Source: JBCCGI01 sp039029355
GTDB lineage: Bacteria > Planctomycetota > UBA1135 > GCA-002686595
NCBI GenBank assembly: GCA_039029355.1
Contig: JBCCGI010000001.1
Span: 62,001-126,000, forward strand
Direction: 5' to 3'
DNA length: 64,000 nt
Position 1 is the stretch's first letter, and each line of letters opens with the position of its first letter. The translations under genes and the position numbers were made by a program. Below are positions 36,601 through 45,418 of this stretch, piece after piece. Below the pieces are notes generated by a model. The model saw only the letters and a list, made by a program, of their open reading frames with translations, had not been told where the DNA came from and made no database searches.

Positions 36601-36933
36601 TCAGGCGGCCGCGAGGCCGGACAGCCGCTCTTGCAGCTCGGCGTAGGAGAGGGCGCCGACCACGCGGTCGACCTCTTCGCCGTCGCGGAAGAAGATCAGC
36701 GTCGGGATGGATCGGACGCCGAAGCGGTTCGCGAGCTCCGGGCTGTCGTCCACCTGCACCTTGGCGACCGTGGCGCGGCCCGCGAAGTCGTTCGCGACGG
36801 CGTCGACGGTGGGCCCAAGGGCGCGGCACGGCGCGCACCACTCGGCGGAGAAGTCGACCAGCGCGGCGCCTTTGGACTGGGTGATCTCGCGGTCGAAGCC
36901 GCGGTCGTCGAGTTGGAGGGTGTTCTCGGTCAT
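36601..36933 (-). CDS. Thioredoxin
   Basis: A 110-residue thioredoxin with active site WCAPC (Trp32, Cys33, Cys36), cis-Pro in SIPTLIFF (Pro77) and core DFSAEWC. The common WCGPC is replaced by WCAPC, seen in some thioredoxin-2-like proteins. ATG 36933 is set by alignment; an in-frame upstream extension crosses the operator and the TetR gene and is rejected. GAAAGGAAA lies upstream as ribosome-binding site. The palindromic operator is 28 bp before the start, so TetR control is likely. Confidence 0.95.
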   Translation of the reverse strand: MTENTLQLDDRGFDREITQSKGAALVDFSAEWCAPCRALGPTVDAVANDFAGRATVAKVQVDDSPELANRFGVRSIPTLIFFRDGEEVDRVVGALSYAELQERLSGLAAA

Positions 36934-36960
36934 GGTGTTGGTTTCCTTTCGCGCTCTAAT

Positions 36961-36972
36961 ACGACCGGTCGT
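36961..36972 (-). promoter_or_regulatory. TetR operator in the thioredoxin promoter
   Basis: Perfect 12-bp palindrome ACGACCGGTCGT, flanked as AAG-ACGACCGGTCGT-ATTA on the minus strand. A possible -35 TTGTCC and a -10-like TCGTAT or TATTAG bracket and overlap it. A near copy lies upstream of the TetR gene itself. Confidence 0.75.
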
Positions 36973-36992
36973 CTTGGAATGGGACAAAAAAA

Positions 36993-37589
36993 TCAGGCGG
37001 CCAGGAAGTCGGCTTCGAGCAGGCGCCGGACGCACTGCCGCAGCGGGCGTACGGAGCGCTCGACCTTCATGCGGAGGATCGCGCCCTCCCAAGCGTCGAG
37101 CAGGTGGTCGGCCAGCTCGCGAGCCGGCACGTCGTCGCGGATCGCCCCCTGCTCCTGGCCCTTCCTCAGCACGTCGCGGAAGCGCTCGCGGATTCCGCGG
37201 AACGAGTCGGCGAGGGCCTCGCGGCACGTGTCGGAATCCTCGACCTCGGCGCCGAGGTTGCCCAGCAGGCACCCGCCGCAGCAGCCGTCGGAGTCAAAGG
37301 TGCGGATCGCACCCTGGAAGTGACGCCGCAGCGCGCCGAGCGCGTCGCGGTCGGCGGCCTCGACCAGCTCGTCGAGGTGGCGCCAGGACTCCTCCGCCAC
37401 GTGGCGGATCACGGCGGCGCCGAAGTCCTCCTTGCTGGCGAAGTAGTTGTAGAAAGAGCCCTTCGGCACGCCGACCTCGTCGAGGACCTCCTTGATCCCG
37501 GTGCCGTGGTACCCCTTGTCGCGGAGCATCGTGGCGCCGGTCTCGAGGAGCCTCTGGCGGGTGGGCTCGCTTCGTCGCGGTCGTGCCAT
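36993..37589 (-). CDS. TetR-family transcriptional regulator, Cys-rich ligand domain
   Basis: A 198-residue repressor. The helix-turn-helix is IKEVLDEVGVPKGSFYNYFASKEDF (read as two blocks, about 28-52). The ligand domain contains DSDGCCGGCLLGNLGAE (about 93-109), close to the GCLxGNLxxE block of AcuR/NemR-like regulators, which sense acrylate or electrophiles. Three Cys in CCGGC are an unusual feature that could sense thiol-reactive compounds (inference). ATG 37589 is chosen because upstream in-frame codons cross the operator. It stands first in the thioredoxin-AhpD-SDR cluster. Confidence 0.93.
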   Translation of the reverse strand: MARPRRSEPTRQRLLETGATMLRDKGYHGTGIKEVLDEVGVPKGSFYNYFASKEDFGAAVIRHVAEESWRHLDELVEAADRDALGALRRHFQGAIRTFDSDGCCGGCLLGNLGAEVEDSDTCREALADSFRGIRERFRDVLRKGQEQGAIRDDVPARELADHLLDAWEGAILRMKVERSVRPLRQCVRRLLEADFLAA

Positions 37590-37597
37590 GGCGGAGA

Positions 37598-37615
37598 TAA
37601 TAGACCGGTCGTCTT
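37598..37615 (-). promoter_or_regulatory. TetR operator upstream of its own gene
   Basis: GACCGGTCGTCTT (37603-37615) is identical to the right part of the site at 36961 and is likewise preceded by TAATA; the palindrome core is ACCGGT. It lies 9-26 bp before the regulator's start codon, fitting autorepression. Confidence 0.72.
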
Positions 37616-37760
37616 CTAATGCAAGCCGGGCGGTGGACTTTTCGCCGGCGGCCCGCCCCCAGCTTCGCCCCCCCAAAGCCGGCAGGAACCCTAAGTCAAA
37701 GCGGAAAAATGACTTAGGCTGTCCATCCGACACGATGTCCACAGGCAGCCAAGGCACCCA

Positions 37761-40124
37761 ATGACCGATTCGCGCACCGCAGCGGCGCTCGCCGGCGCCG
37801 CGGAGATCGCCGACCGCCCCGCGTCCCCCGCGTTCGACCCGCCCGCAGCGGCGGCGCTTGCGGAGCAGCTCTTCGGCGTGACGGGCACGGTCGCGCTGCT
37901 GTCGAGCTACATCGACCAGAACTTCCTGATCCGCACCGAGGCGGGCGAAGGCTGGGTGCTGAAGATCGCCAGCAGCGGCGAAGAGGAAGGCAGCGTCGAG
38001 CTACAGACGCAGGTGGTCGAGCGCCTGGCCGAGCGCGTGCCCGGCGTCGGTCCCAGGCTGCGCCGCACGCGCGACGGCTCGCGGGCGGCGTGGGCCGAGG
38101 CTCCCGACGGCCGGCGCCACCGCGTGTGGATGGTGTCGTACCTCGAAGGCCGCCTCCTCCGCGACGCGGAGCGCGTGGGCCTGCGCACCGCGCGCAGCCT
38201 GGGCGAGCTGCTCGCCCGGGTCGACCTGGCGCTGGCGGACTTCGAGCATCCGAGCCTCGACCGCGAGCTGCGGTGGGACCTAGCGCGGGGCGACTGGACC
38301 GTCGGGCGCAGCTTCGAGCTGCAGCCGGTCTCGCGCCGGGCGCTGGTCGAGCGGCTCCAGCTGCAGTACCTGGCCGACGTGCGGAGGCGCCTCCCCGAGC
38401 TGCCGCGCGCCGTGCTCTACAACGACGCGAACGACCAGAACCTCTTGGTCGACGAGGCCGAGGGCGAGGCACGTGTCGTCGCGCTCTTCGACTTCGGCGA
38501 CGTGGTGCGCAGCGCGCGCGTGTTCGAGCTGGCGGTCGCGGGCGCCTACGCCGTGCTCGACAGCGGCGACCCGCTTGGCGTCTTGGGCGAGCTGGCCCGC
38601 GGCTACCACGGCGTCGCGCCGCTTGATGAGGTCGAGCTCGAGGCGCTCTTCCCGGCCCTGGTCGCGCGCCTCGTCACCAGCGTCACGGTTTCGTGCTTGG
38701 ACGCGCGCCTCGACCCCGACAACGCGTACATCCGATCGGATGAGGAACGTGCGTGGCGCGCGCTCTCCACCCTGGCCGGAATCGAGCCCGAGGAGGCCTG
38801 CCGCGCGCTGCGCGAGGCCTGCGGCCGCCCGGCGCGCGCCGACTCGTGGCTGCCGCGCGCCACGGTCGAGACGCTGCGCGCGCGGCACCTCGGCCCGTCG
38901 CTGTCGCTCTCCTACGGCACCCCGCTCGAGATCGTGCGCGGCCGGGGTACCTACCTCTTCGACAAGTCCGGCCGCGCGTACCTCGACTGCGTGAACAACG
39001 TGTGCCACGTCGGGCACTGCCACCCGCACGTAGTCGCGGCCGCCCAGCGGCAGATCGCCGCGCTTAACACCAACACGCGCTACCTGCACGACACCGCCGT
39101 CCGCTACGCCGAGCGGCTGGCGGGGATGCTGCCCGACCCGCTCGAGGTCTGCTTCTTCGTCAACTCGGGGAGCGAGGCCAACGAGCTCGCACTCCGACTT
39201 GTGCGCGCCGCCACGGACAGGCGCGACATGGTCGTGGTGCGCTGGGGCTACCACGGGCACACGTCCGCGTTGATCGACCTGTCGTCCTACAAGCACGAGG
39301 GGCCGGGCGGTGAGGGCGCGCCGGATTGGGTCCACGTCGCGCCGTGCCCCGACCCGTACCGCGCGGACCAGGACGCCGAGGGCGTGGGCGAGGCCTTCGC
39401 GCGCGCGGCGTCGCAGGGCCGCCCGGCCGCCGCCTTCCTGGCCGAGCCGCTGATCGGCTGCGGCGGCCAGATCGTGCCGCCCGACGGCTGGCTGCGCGAC
39501 GCGTACCGCCGCGCGCGCGAGGCCGGAGCGCTCTGCATCGCCGACGAGGTCCAGATCGGCTTCGGCCGCGTCGGGACACACTGGTGGGCGTTCGAGCAAC
39601 AGGGCGCGGTCCCCGACGTGGTGACGCTGGGCAAGCCGATCGGCAACGGGCATCCGCTGGCGGCGGTCGTGACGACGCGCGAGATCGCGGACGCCTTTGC
39701 CAACGGCATGGAGTTCTTCAGCACCTTCGGCGGCAACCCGGTGTCGTGCGAGGTCGGCATGGCCGTGCTCGACGTGCTCGAGCGCGAGGACCTCAGCGCG
39801 CGCGCGGGGGCGACGGGCGAGCAGCTGCTCGCGGGCTTCCGCGCGCTGGCGGAGGGCGATCCGGGGATCGGCGACGTGCGCGGGCGAGGTCTCTATCTCG
39901 GCGTCGAGCTGGTGCGCGATCGCTCGACCGGGGAGCCCGACGCCGCACGCCTCGCAGCGGTGATCGAGCACTGCCGCGAGGCCGGCGTGCTCCTCAGCTC
40001 CGACGGCCCGGAACACAACGTGCTGAAGGTGAAGCCGCCGATGGTCTTCGACGAGGCCGACGCGCGCCTGCTGCTGGCCGTGCTCGGACGCGCGTTGGAG
40101 GAGATCCCCGCAAGCGACGCGTGA
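37761..40124 (+). CDS. Fused APH-type kinase and class III aminotransferase-fold phospho-lyase
   Basis: A 787-residue bifunctional protein. Residues about 25-355 are an aminoglycoside-phosphotransferase-like kinase (LKIASS with the ATP lysine, catalytic YNDANDQN, metal DFGD). Residues about 370-785 are a class III aminotransferase fold (NSGSEANELALRL, WGYHGHTSALID, DEVQIGFGRVG, PLP Lys625 in LGKPIGNGHPL). The same pairing exists as separate human enzymes: hydroxylysine kinase with 5-phosphohydroxylysine phospho-lyase, and the related ethanolamine-phosphate phospho-lyase. So the protein probably phosphorylates an amino alcohol and eliminates phosphate and ammonia. It lacks the M23 peptidase domain found in some bacterial versions. 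Single gene, 172 bp from the TetR start and divergent. Confidence 0.9.
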   Translation: MTDSRTAAALAGAAEIADRPASPAFDPPAAAALAEQLFGVTGTVALLSSYIDQNFLIRTEAGEGWVLKIASSGEEEGSVELQTQVVERLAERVPGVGPRLRRTRDGSRAAWAEAPDGRRHRVWMVSYLEGRLLRDAERVGLRTARSLGELLARVDLALADFEHPSLDRELRWDLARGDWTVGRSFELQPVSRRALVERLQLQYLADVRRRLPELPRAVLYNDANDQNLLVDEAEGEARVVALFDFGDVVRSARVFELAVAGAYAVLDSGDPLGVLGELARGYHGVAPLDEVELEALFPALVARLVTSVTVSCLDARLDPDNAYIRSDEERAWRALSTLAGIEPEEACRALREACGRPARADSWLPRATVETLRARHLGPSLSLSYGTPLEIVRGRGTYLFDKSGRAYLDCVNNVCHVGHCHPHVVAAAQRQIAALNTNTRYLHDTAVRYAERLAGMLPDPLEVCFFVNSGSEANELALRLVRAATDRRDMVVVRWGYHGHTSALIDLSSYKHEGPGGEGAPDWVHVAPCPDPYRADQDAEGVGEAFARAASQGRPAAAFLAEPLIGCGGQIVPPDGWLRDAYRRAREAGALCIADEVQIGFGRVGTHWWAFEQQGAVPDVVTLGKPIGNGHPLAAVVTTREIADAFANGMEFFSTFGGNPVSCEVGMAVLDVLEREDLSARAGATGEQLLAGFRALAEGDPGIGDVRGRGLYLGVELVRDRSTGEPDAARLAAVIEHCREAGVLLSSDGPEHNVLKVKPPMVFDEADARLLLAVLGRALEEIPASDA

Positions 40125-40127
40125 GCG

Positions 40128-40143
40128 CCGGCGCCCGCGCCGG
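40128..40143 (+). terminator. Terminator-like hairpin after the kinase/lyase gene
   Basis: CCGGCG-cccg-CGCCGG followed by TTTACG, 4 bases after the stop. A second palindrome CCGAAG-CGTCG-CTTCGG follows at 40163-40179. Confidence 0.5.
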
Positions 40144-40226
40144 TTTACGCGAAGCGAATCTTCCGAAGCGTCGCTTCGGCGAGCCAATGCGGAATGTGCG
40201 CTGGCCTGCGCCGATTCCACCGGTCG

Positions 40227-41513
40227 ATGCAGCTCCTCCTGCGCAGCCTCATGGTCTCGCTCGTGCTCCTCGGAGCCGGGGCCGCCGCGGCCCGCCAGGA
40301 CGACACCGGGCTCGCGACCTTCGACAAGGTCTGGCGGGTGGTGCGCGACGAGCACTTCGACCCGGACCTCAACGGGATCGATTGGGAGGCCGTCCGGCGC
40401 GAGCTGCGCCCCGCCGCCGAGCGCGCGCACGACGTCGCCGAGCTGCGCGCGGTCATCGCCGACATGCTCAGCCGGCTGGGCCAGTCGCACTTCACGCTGG
40501 TGCCCAAGGAGCAGCTCCCTCCACGCGACGGCGACCTCGAGGCGGCCTCGGCCGAGGTGATGGGCGAAGCGGGGCTCGACCTGCGCGTGCGCGACGGCGA
40601 GGTCCTGGTCTGGCGCGCCTGGGAGCCCGCGGCGGAGGCGGGGGTGGCGCCCGGCTGGCTCGTCACGTCGATCGACGGCCTCGGGCCCGACGAGCTGGAG
40701 CATCGCGGGCCGCGACCCGAGGCCCCGGACGCGCTGCGGCGCTGGACGACCGACGCGGCGCAGGAGGCCACCTACGGCCCGGTCGGTAGCACGATCGAGC
40801 TGACGCTCCTCGACGCGGACGGGAGCGACGTTGAGCTGCGGCTGGAACGCACGGAGCGCGACGTGCTCCCCCACGCGCTCGGCCGCGGGCTGCCGGTCTT
40901 CCACCTGACCGGCGAGTCCTGGACGGTCGAGCGCGACGGCCTTCGGCTCGGCGTCATCCGCTTCAACTTCTGGTTCGAGCCGACGATCGAGGAGGCCGAA
41001 GCCGCGCTCGATACGATGGCGGACTGCGACGGCATCGTCCTTGACCAGCGCGGCAACGGCGGCGGCCGCGGCGACATGGCGACGCGCCTCGCGGGGCGCT
41101 TCCTGGCCAAGCGCACGGTGCTCGGCGAGCAGCGGATGCGCCGGCGCACGCAGCGCTACGTGGCGAATCCGCGCCGCCCGGTGCTCGACGCGCCGCTCGC
41201 GATCCTGACCGACGAGCTGACGGGCAGCACGGCCGAGGTCTTCACCGGCAGCCTGCAGTCGGTCGGCCGCGCGCGGATCTTCGGCGAGCGCAGCGCTGGC
41301 GCCGTGCTGCCGGCGCACACCACGCTGCTGCCCAACGGCGACAGCCTGATCCACGCCGTCGGCGACTACCGCACGGCGACCGGCGACCTCTTAGAGGGCC
41401 GCGGAGTGCGACCCGACGTCGAGGTGCCGCTGCGGCGCGCGGACCTGTTCGACGGCGTCGACGCGCCGCTCGAAGCGGCGCTCGACTGGCTCGCCGAAGA
41501 GGGCGCGCGCTAG
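40227..41513 (+). CDS. Exported S41-family peptidase (PDZ-containing)
   Basis: A 428-residue secreted serine peptidase. ATG 40227 gives a good signal peptide (LLLRSLMVSLVLLGAGAAAA, cleavage near ARQDD); an ATG 11 codons earlier is less likely. After an N-terminal helical cap (about 35-95) comes a PDZ-like part (about 115-195, APGWLVTSIDG) and the S41 core: DGIVLDQRGNGGG, TDELTGSTAEVFTGSLQ (Ser334). Where tail-specific proteases have the catalytic Lys, this protein reads GERSAGAVLP, so it belongs to the Tricorn/IRBP-like branch using another base. Its TAG stop shares CTAG with the convergent gene's stop. Confidence 0.88.
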   Translation: MQLLLRSLMVSLVLLGAGAAAARQDDTGLATFDKVWRVVRDEHFDPDLNGIDWEAVRRELRPAAERAHDVAELRAVIADMLSRLGQSHFTLVPKEQLPPRDGDLEAASAEVMGEAGLDLRVRDGEVLVWRAWEPAAEAGVAPGWLVTSIDGLGPDELEHRGPRPEAPDALRRWTTDAAQEATYGPVGSTIELTLLDADGSDVELRLERTERDVLPHALGRGLPVFHLTGESWTVERDGLRLGVIRFNFWFEPTIEEAEAALDTMADCDGIVLDQRGNGGGRGDMATRLAGRFLAKRTVLGEQRMRRRTQRYVANPRRPVLDAPLAILTDELTGSTAEVFTGSLQSVGRARIFGERSAGAVLPAHTTLLPNGDSLIHAVGDYRTATGDLLEGRGVRPDVEVPLRRADLFDGVDAPLEAALDWLAEEGAR

Positions 41514-44500
41514 CCGTCCGACGGCCGCACGATCGGACGCAGGCGGATGTCGCGGAAGTGGATCTCGGCGCCCTCGGATTGGAGGCAGATGTGCCCCGCG
41601 CGCTCCTCGCACCAGTCGGCGGTGTTCTGGAGCACGCCGTTCACGCGCAGCTCGACGCGCGGCCCGTCGACCAGGATCTCGTAGCGGTTCCAGTCGCCCA
41701 GCGGCTTCTCCGAGGAGGGCTGCAGCCGGGCCGTGCGGCGGCCGTTCGTGCGTCCGGGGTCGACCTGCATGCCGAAGCGGTCGATGTTCCAGATGTCGCC
41801 GGCGTTGCCGGACTGCAGCTGGGCCTCGATCGAGCGCGGCCACACCTTGTCCTCGCCGTGCATGCGCAGCAGCACGCCGGAGTTGCCGGCCCCCTTCTCG
41901 GGATCGAAGCGCCACTCGAGCGTCAGCAGGAAGCTGTCGAAGGTCTCCTCGGTTCGCAGGTAGCCGATCGGGCGGCCCTTGCAGATCAGTGCGCCGTCCT
42001 CGATCGACCAGACGTCCTCGGGTCGGCCGCCGTCGCGTAGGTGGTGCGTCCAGCCGGCGAGGGTCGTCCCGTCGAACAGAACGCGCTCGTCGCCGAAGAC
42101 GCGCGGCGCCGGCGCGGCGCCGAGGAAGGCGACGAGGTCGGCGAGCTCCTGAGGCTCGATGCCGAGCGCAACGCCCTCGGGCATGGTCGAGACCGTCTGC
42201 TTGACGCGGTCGACGACGTCTTCGGAGTCGAGCACGACACGGCCGCCGGAGGTGTCCTTCAGCACCACCGTAGGCCCGTCGGCGAGCAGGAAGCCGGAGT
42301 GCAGCCGGCCGTCCGCGGTCTCGACGAGCCAGGCGTCGTAGCCGAAGGCGATGCCCGCGCTCGGGTTGAGGATCGAGTCGTAGAGCGCGGCGGCGTCGTA
42401 CTTCTCGCGGATGCGCGTCAGGTCGGGGCCGATGTCGCCGCCCACGGTCGCGTCGCCCAGCGTGTAGGCGTGGCACGTGACGCACTGCGCGCGCTCGCGG
42501 TCCAGGAAGACGTCGCGCCCGCGGCGCGCGTCGCCGTCGAGGGCGAGCAGCTCGGGGATCGAAGGGTAGCTCGCCGGCTGCCCCGGGCGCGGGAAGTGCT
42601 CGCTGGCGAGGGCGCGGACGCCGAGGTCCGGGTTGGTGTGGATCGCGGCGGCGACGGCGCTCGCGAGCTCGTCGGGCAGCGAGCCGCGCTCGGCGCGCCG
42701 GATCAACAGCAGCGCGCCGGCGGGGTCGGCAGCCAGCGCCTCCGCCGCGGCGCGGCGCTCGGCGAGACCCAACGCCGCGTCGAGCATGCGGCGCTCCCAG
42801 CCGGCCGTCTGAGGCTCGGCTTCGGGGCGCGTCAGCCACACCTGGAACTCGATCGACGTGCCGCAGCTTTGACTCGTGCCGCCGTAGTCCGGGCCGGCCT
42901 GCGCGCGGAAGCGCTGCGCGCCGTCGGGCACGGCGAAGGCGATCCGCGAGCGGGCGTGCGTGCCGATGCCGTCGGCGGTCACCAGGCTGCCAACGCGCAG
43001 CGGCCCGCCGGTGCAGTTGGTGCCCGCGCGCACGCTACCCCAGCCGGCCTCGGCTTCGATCCAGCTGGTCTCTGCGAGCCGGACGGTTCCCTCCGAGCCC
43101 TCGAAGCGCGGCGCGATCCAGTCCGCCCAGTCGCAGCTGTTGCCGTTGCCGCCGTCGGTGACGACGAGCCACAGCACGTCGACCCCGGCGACGTCGACCT
43201 CGACGTCGACCAGCCCCTCGTTCCTCACCTCGCTGGTCCAAGCCAGCTCGGCGTCCGCCAGGTCGCCGGTGCGGACGCGCTGGCCGAGGCCGAACGCACG
43301 CCAGTCGTTCGTATCGCGGTTGCGGATCCACCAGGTGGCGTAGGCGCGCAGATCGCCGGGGCCCGCCTGGGCGACCGTGAGAACCGCCTCGGCCGCCTCG
43401 CGCGTCCCGGTGAAGGCGAGCGCGTCGATCGCGCGCCGCCGCGCCGCCTGCTCGAGCGTCGGGTCGAGCGCGCGCGCCAGGAAAGCCGGCGCCGCCGACG
43501 GCGGGTGCAGGCGCCAGGCCAGTCCCTCGAAGCGCGCGTCCCAGCGTGAGGGAGTGTCGCCTAGCTCGGCCGCGAGCGCGGTGTAGACCTCGTCCTCATC
43601 CCCCTCGGCCGCCAGGCCGAAGGCCTCGAGGTACGTCCGATCGACCCCGTCGTAGCCGCGCGCGAGGTCGAGCAAGAGCGGCAGGTCCTGCTCGGCGGGC
43701 ACGTCGCGCAGGAGCAGCGCGATCTCGCGCCCCAGCGCGGCGTCCGGCAGGCTCGCGAAGCCGCCCAGGACGCCCAGGGTCTCGCCGGTCCAGGGCAACC
43801 GCCCCATCAGCCGCACCAGGAAGGCCGGGTCGAGCGCGTAGGCCGCGTCGAGCCCCTTGCTGCGCTGCTCGCGGTCCGGGCTCATCGCCAGCGCCCAGAT
43901 CGCCCGCGCCGACGCGTTGCGGTCGGGGTGCAGCGTCGCGATCGCCTCGAGCGCCGCGGTGCCCTCGATCTTGTCCTCGACCAGCGCGCGGCGCGCGAGC
44001 TCGCGCACGTGGATCGCCGGCGAAAAGAACGCCGCGAGCTTGCCGGCGGTGCGCCCGAAGTCGTAGCGCGGCGACTGCGGATTGGTGCCCGCCGGCGCGA
44101 TGCGCAGGATGCGCCCGTAGGCCTCCTTGTCGCCGGCGGCGTGGCCGCCGACGCCGGGGTCGTACCAGTCGGAGACGTAGATCGCCTCGTCGGTGCCGAC
44201 GACGACGTCGCTCGGCCGGAACCAGCGCGCGCCGCGGTCATCGCGGCCCTCCTTCGGTCGCAGCAGGTCTTCGAGCTCGAGCTCGACGCCCGCGCCCAGC
44301 GGCGCCGGACGGTGTGCGTAGACGACGCGGGCTCCGGCGTCGGCGTTGACGACCGCGTCGCCGAGCCAGCGCTCCAAGAGATCGCCCTCGTAGACGCAGA
44401 GCCCCGTCGGGCCGCCCGGCCCGTTGCGCGTGCCGGGCGGCGCGACGCCCGGGTCGTCCCGGTGCCAGTGGGCCGTCCAGTTGTCCTGGCCTGGGCGCTG

Positions 44501-45385
44501 ATCGGCCCGCCACGAGCGCGACCCGTCGGCCGAGAAGAAGCCGTGGTTGCCGCCGGGCAGGCACCAGAGCGTGCGGCAGCCGCCGTTCCCGTCGTCGTCG
44601 TTGTCGGTCTGGTAGAGGTTCCCGAACGAGTCGAGCGCCAGCTCGTAGTTGTTGCGGAAGTTGTGCCCCAGGACCTCGAGCCCCGAACCGTCGTATCCGA
44701 CGCGCAGCATCAGCCCACCGGTCCAGGTACGGCCGTCGTCGCTGACCAGGCCGGGCTTGTTGTCGGCCGGGGCGCTGCCGCCGCCGCGGTAGGTGCTGCC
44801 GGAGCGGAGCGTCCAGCCGGCCGCGTCGGTCACCAGGTGCGGCCCGGCGTTGCCGACGTTGAAGTACAGCTGCCCGTCCGGCCCGGCGACGATCGAGTGC
44901 AGCCCGTGGTCGTGGTCGTGGCCGCCGAAGCCGGTCAGGAACACCTCGCGCTTGTCGGCGCGGCCGTCGAGGTCGGTGTCCTCGTAGACGAAGAGGTGCG
45001 GCGAGCACGAGACGTAGACCTTCCCCGCGATGACCGCGATGCCGAGCGGCGCGACCAGGTCGGGGTCCTGGGCGTAGACGTGCGACCGGTCGCAGCGCCC
45101 GTCGCCGTCGACGTCGCGGAGCACGACGATGCGGTCGCCGCGCGGGTGCTCGCGGCCGGGGTTGCGGCCGTCCCAGCGACGGTAGTTGACGGCCTCGGCC
45201 ACCCAGATGCGCCCGAACTCGTCGACGTCGATCGCGGCCGGGTTGTAGAGGTGCGGCGACTCCGCCCACAGGCGCACTTCCAACCCCTCGGGAAGGTCGA
45301 ACTCCGGCGTCAGGTCGCGCGGCTGCGCGGGCGCGGGGTCTTGCGGGCAGACGGCGAGGAGCAGCGCGATCCCGGGGGTGAGCAT
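41510..45385 (-). CDS. Giant secreted protein: dehydrogenase-like propeller, NPCBM, cytochrome c, DUF1080
   Basis: A 1291-residue exported protein with a short signal (about 1-20). Order: glucose/sorbosone dehydrogenase-like propeller of the planctomycete membrane-bound type (about 25-420, with LPEGLEVRLW and GHDHDHGLHSIVAGPDGQLY), HEAT-like helical part (about 440-640), NPCBM-type carbohydrate-binding module (about 770-870, GIGTHARSRIAFAVP), cytochrome c domain with CVTCH (Cys968, Cys971, His972), and a DUF1080 concanavalin-like domain (about 1085-1285, LFDGTTLAGW, ending HFRDIRLRP). DUF1080 members include 3-keto-glycoside hydrolases, so an oxidised-sugar degrading role with electron transfer by the heme is plausible (inference). 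The stop overlaps that of the S41 gene. Confidence 0.92.
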   Translation of the reverse strand: MLTPGIALLLAVCPQDPAPAQPRDLTPEFDLPEGLEVRLWAESPHLYNPAAIDVDEFGRIWVAEAVNYRRWDGRNPGREHPRGDRIVVLRDVDGDGRCDRSHVYAQDPDLVAPLGIAVIAGKVYVSCSPHLFVYEDTDLDGRADKREVFLTGFGGHDHDHGLHSIVAGPDGQLYFNVGNAGPHLVTDAAGWTLRSGSTYRGGGSAPADNKPGLVSDDGRTWTGGLMLRVGYDGSGLEVLGHNFRNNYELALDSFGNLYQTDNDDDGNGGCRTLWCLPGGNHGFFSADGSRSWRADQRPGQDNWTAHWHRDDPGVAPPGTRNGPGGPTGLCVYEGDLLERWLGDAVVNADAGARVVYAHRPAPLGAGVELELEDLLRPKEGRDDRGARWFRPSDVVVGTDEAIYVSDWYDPGVGGHAAGDKEAYGRILRIAPAGTNPQSPRYDFGRTAGKLAAFFSPAIHVRELARRALVEDKIEGTAALEAIATLHPDRNASARAIWALAMSPDREQRSKGLDAAYALDPAFLVRLMGRLPWTGETLGVLGGFASLPDAALGREIALLLRDVPAEQDLPLLLDLARGYDGVDRTYLEAFGLAAEGDEDEVYTALAAELGDTPSRWDARFEGLAWRLHPPSAAPAFLARALDPTLEQAARRRAIDALAFTGTREAAEAVLTVAQAGPGDLRAYATWWIRNRDTNDWRAFGLGQRVRTGDLADAELAWTSEVRNEGLVDVEVDVAGVDVLWLVVTDGGNGNSCDWADWIAPRFEGSEGTVRLAETSWIEAEAGWGSVRAGTNCTGGPLRVGSLVTADGIGTHARSRIAFAVPDGAQRFRAQAGPDYGGTSQSCGTSIEFQVWLTRPEAEPQTAGWERRMLDAALGLAERRAAAEALAADPAGALLLIRRAERGSLPDELASAVAAAIHTNPDLGVRALASEHFPRPGQPASYPSIPELLALDGDARRGRDVFLDRERAQCVTCHAYTLGDATVGGDIGPDLTRIREKYDAAALYDSILNPSAGIAFGYDAWLVETADGRLHSGFLLADGPTVVLKDTSGGRVVLDSEDVVDRVKQTVSTMPEGVALGIEPQELADLVAFLGAAPAPRVFGDERVLFDGTTLAGWTHHLRDGGRPEDVWSIEDGALICKGRPIGYLRTEETFDSFLLTLEWRFDPEKGAGNSGVLLRMHGEDKVWPRSIEAQLQSGNAGDIWNIDRFGMQVDPGRTNGRRTARLQPSSEKPLGDWNRYEILVDGPRVELRVNGVLQNTADWCEERAGHICLQSEGAEIHFRDIRLRPIVRPSDG

Positions 45386-45418
45386 GCCGCTATGGTAGCC
45401 GCGCCGCCGCCTGGCGCG

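Noticed and set aside
38280..41354. A 1024-codon open frame on the minus strand
   Set aside because: Antisense to the kinase/lyase fusion and S41 peptidase, which have clear motifs; no recognisable features in the antisense product.
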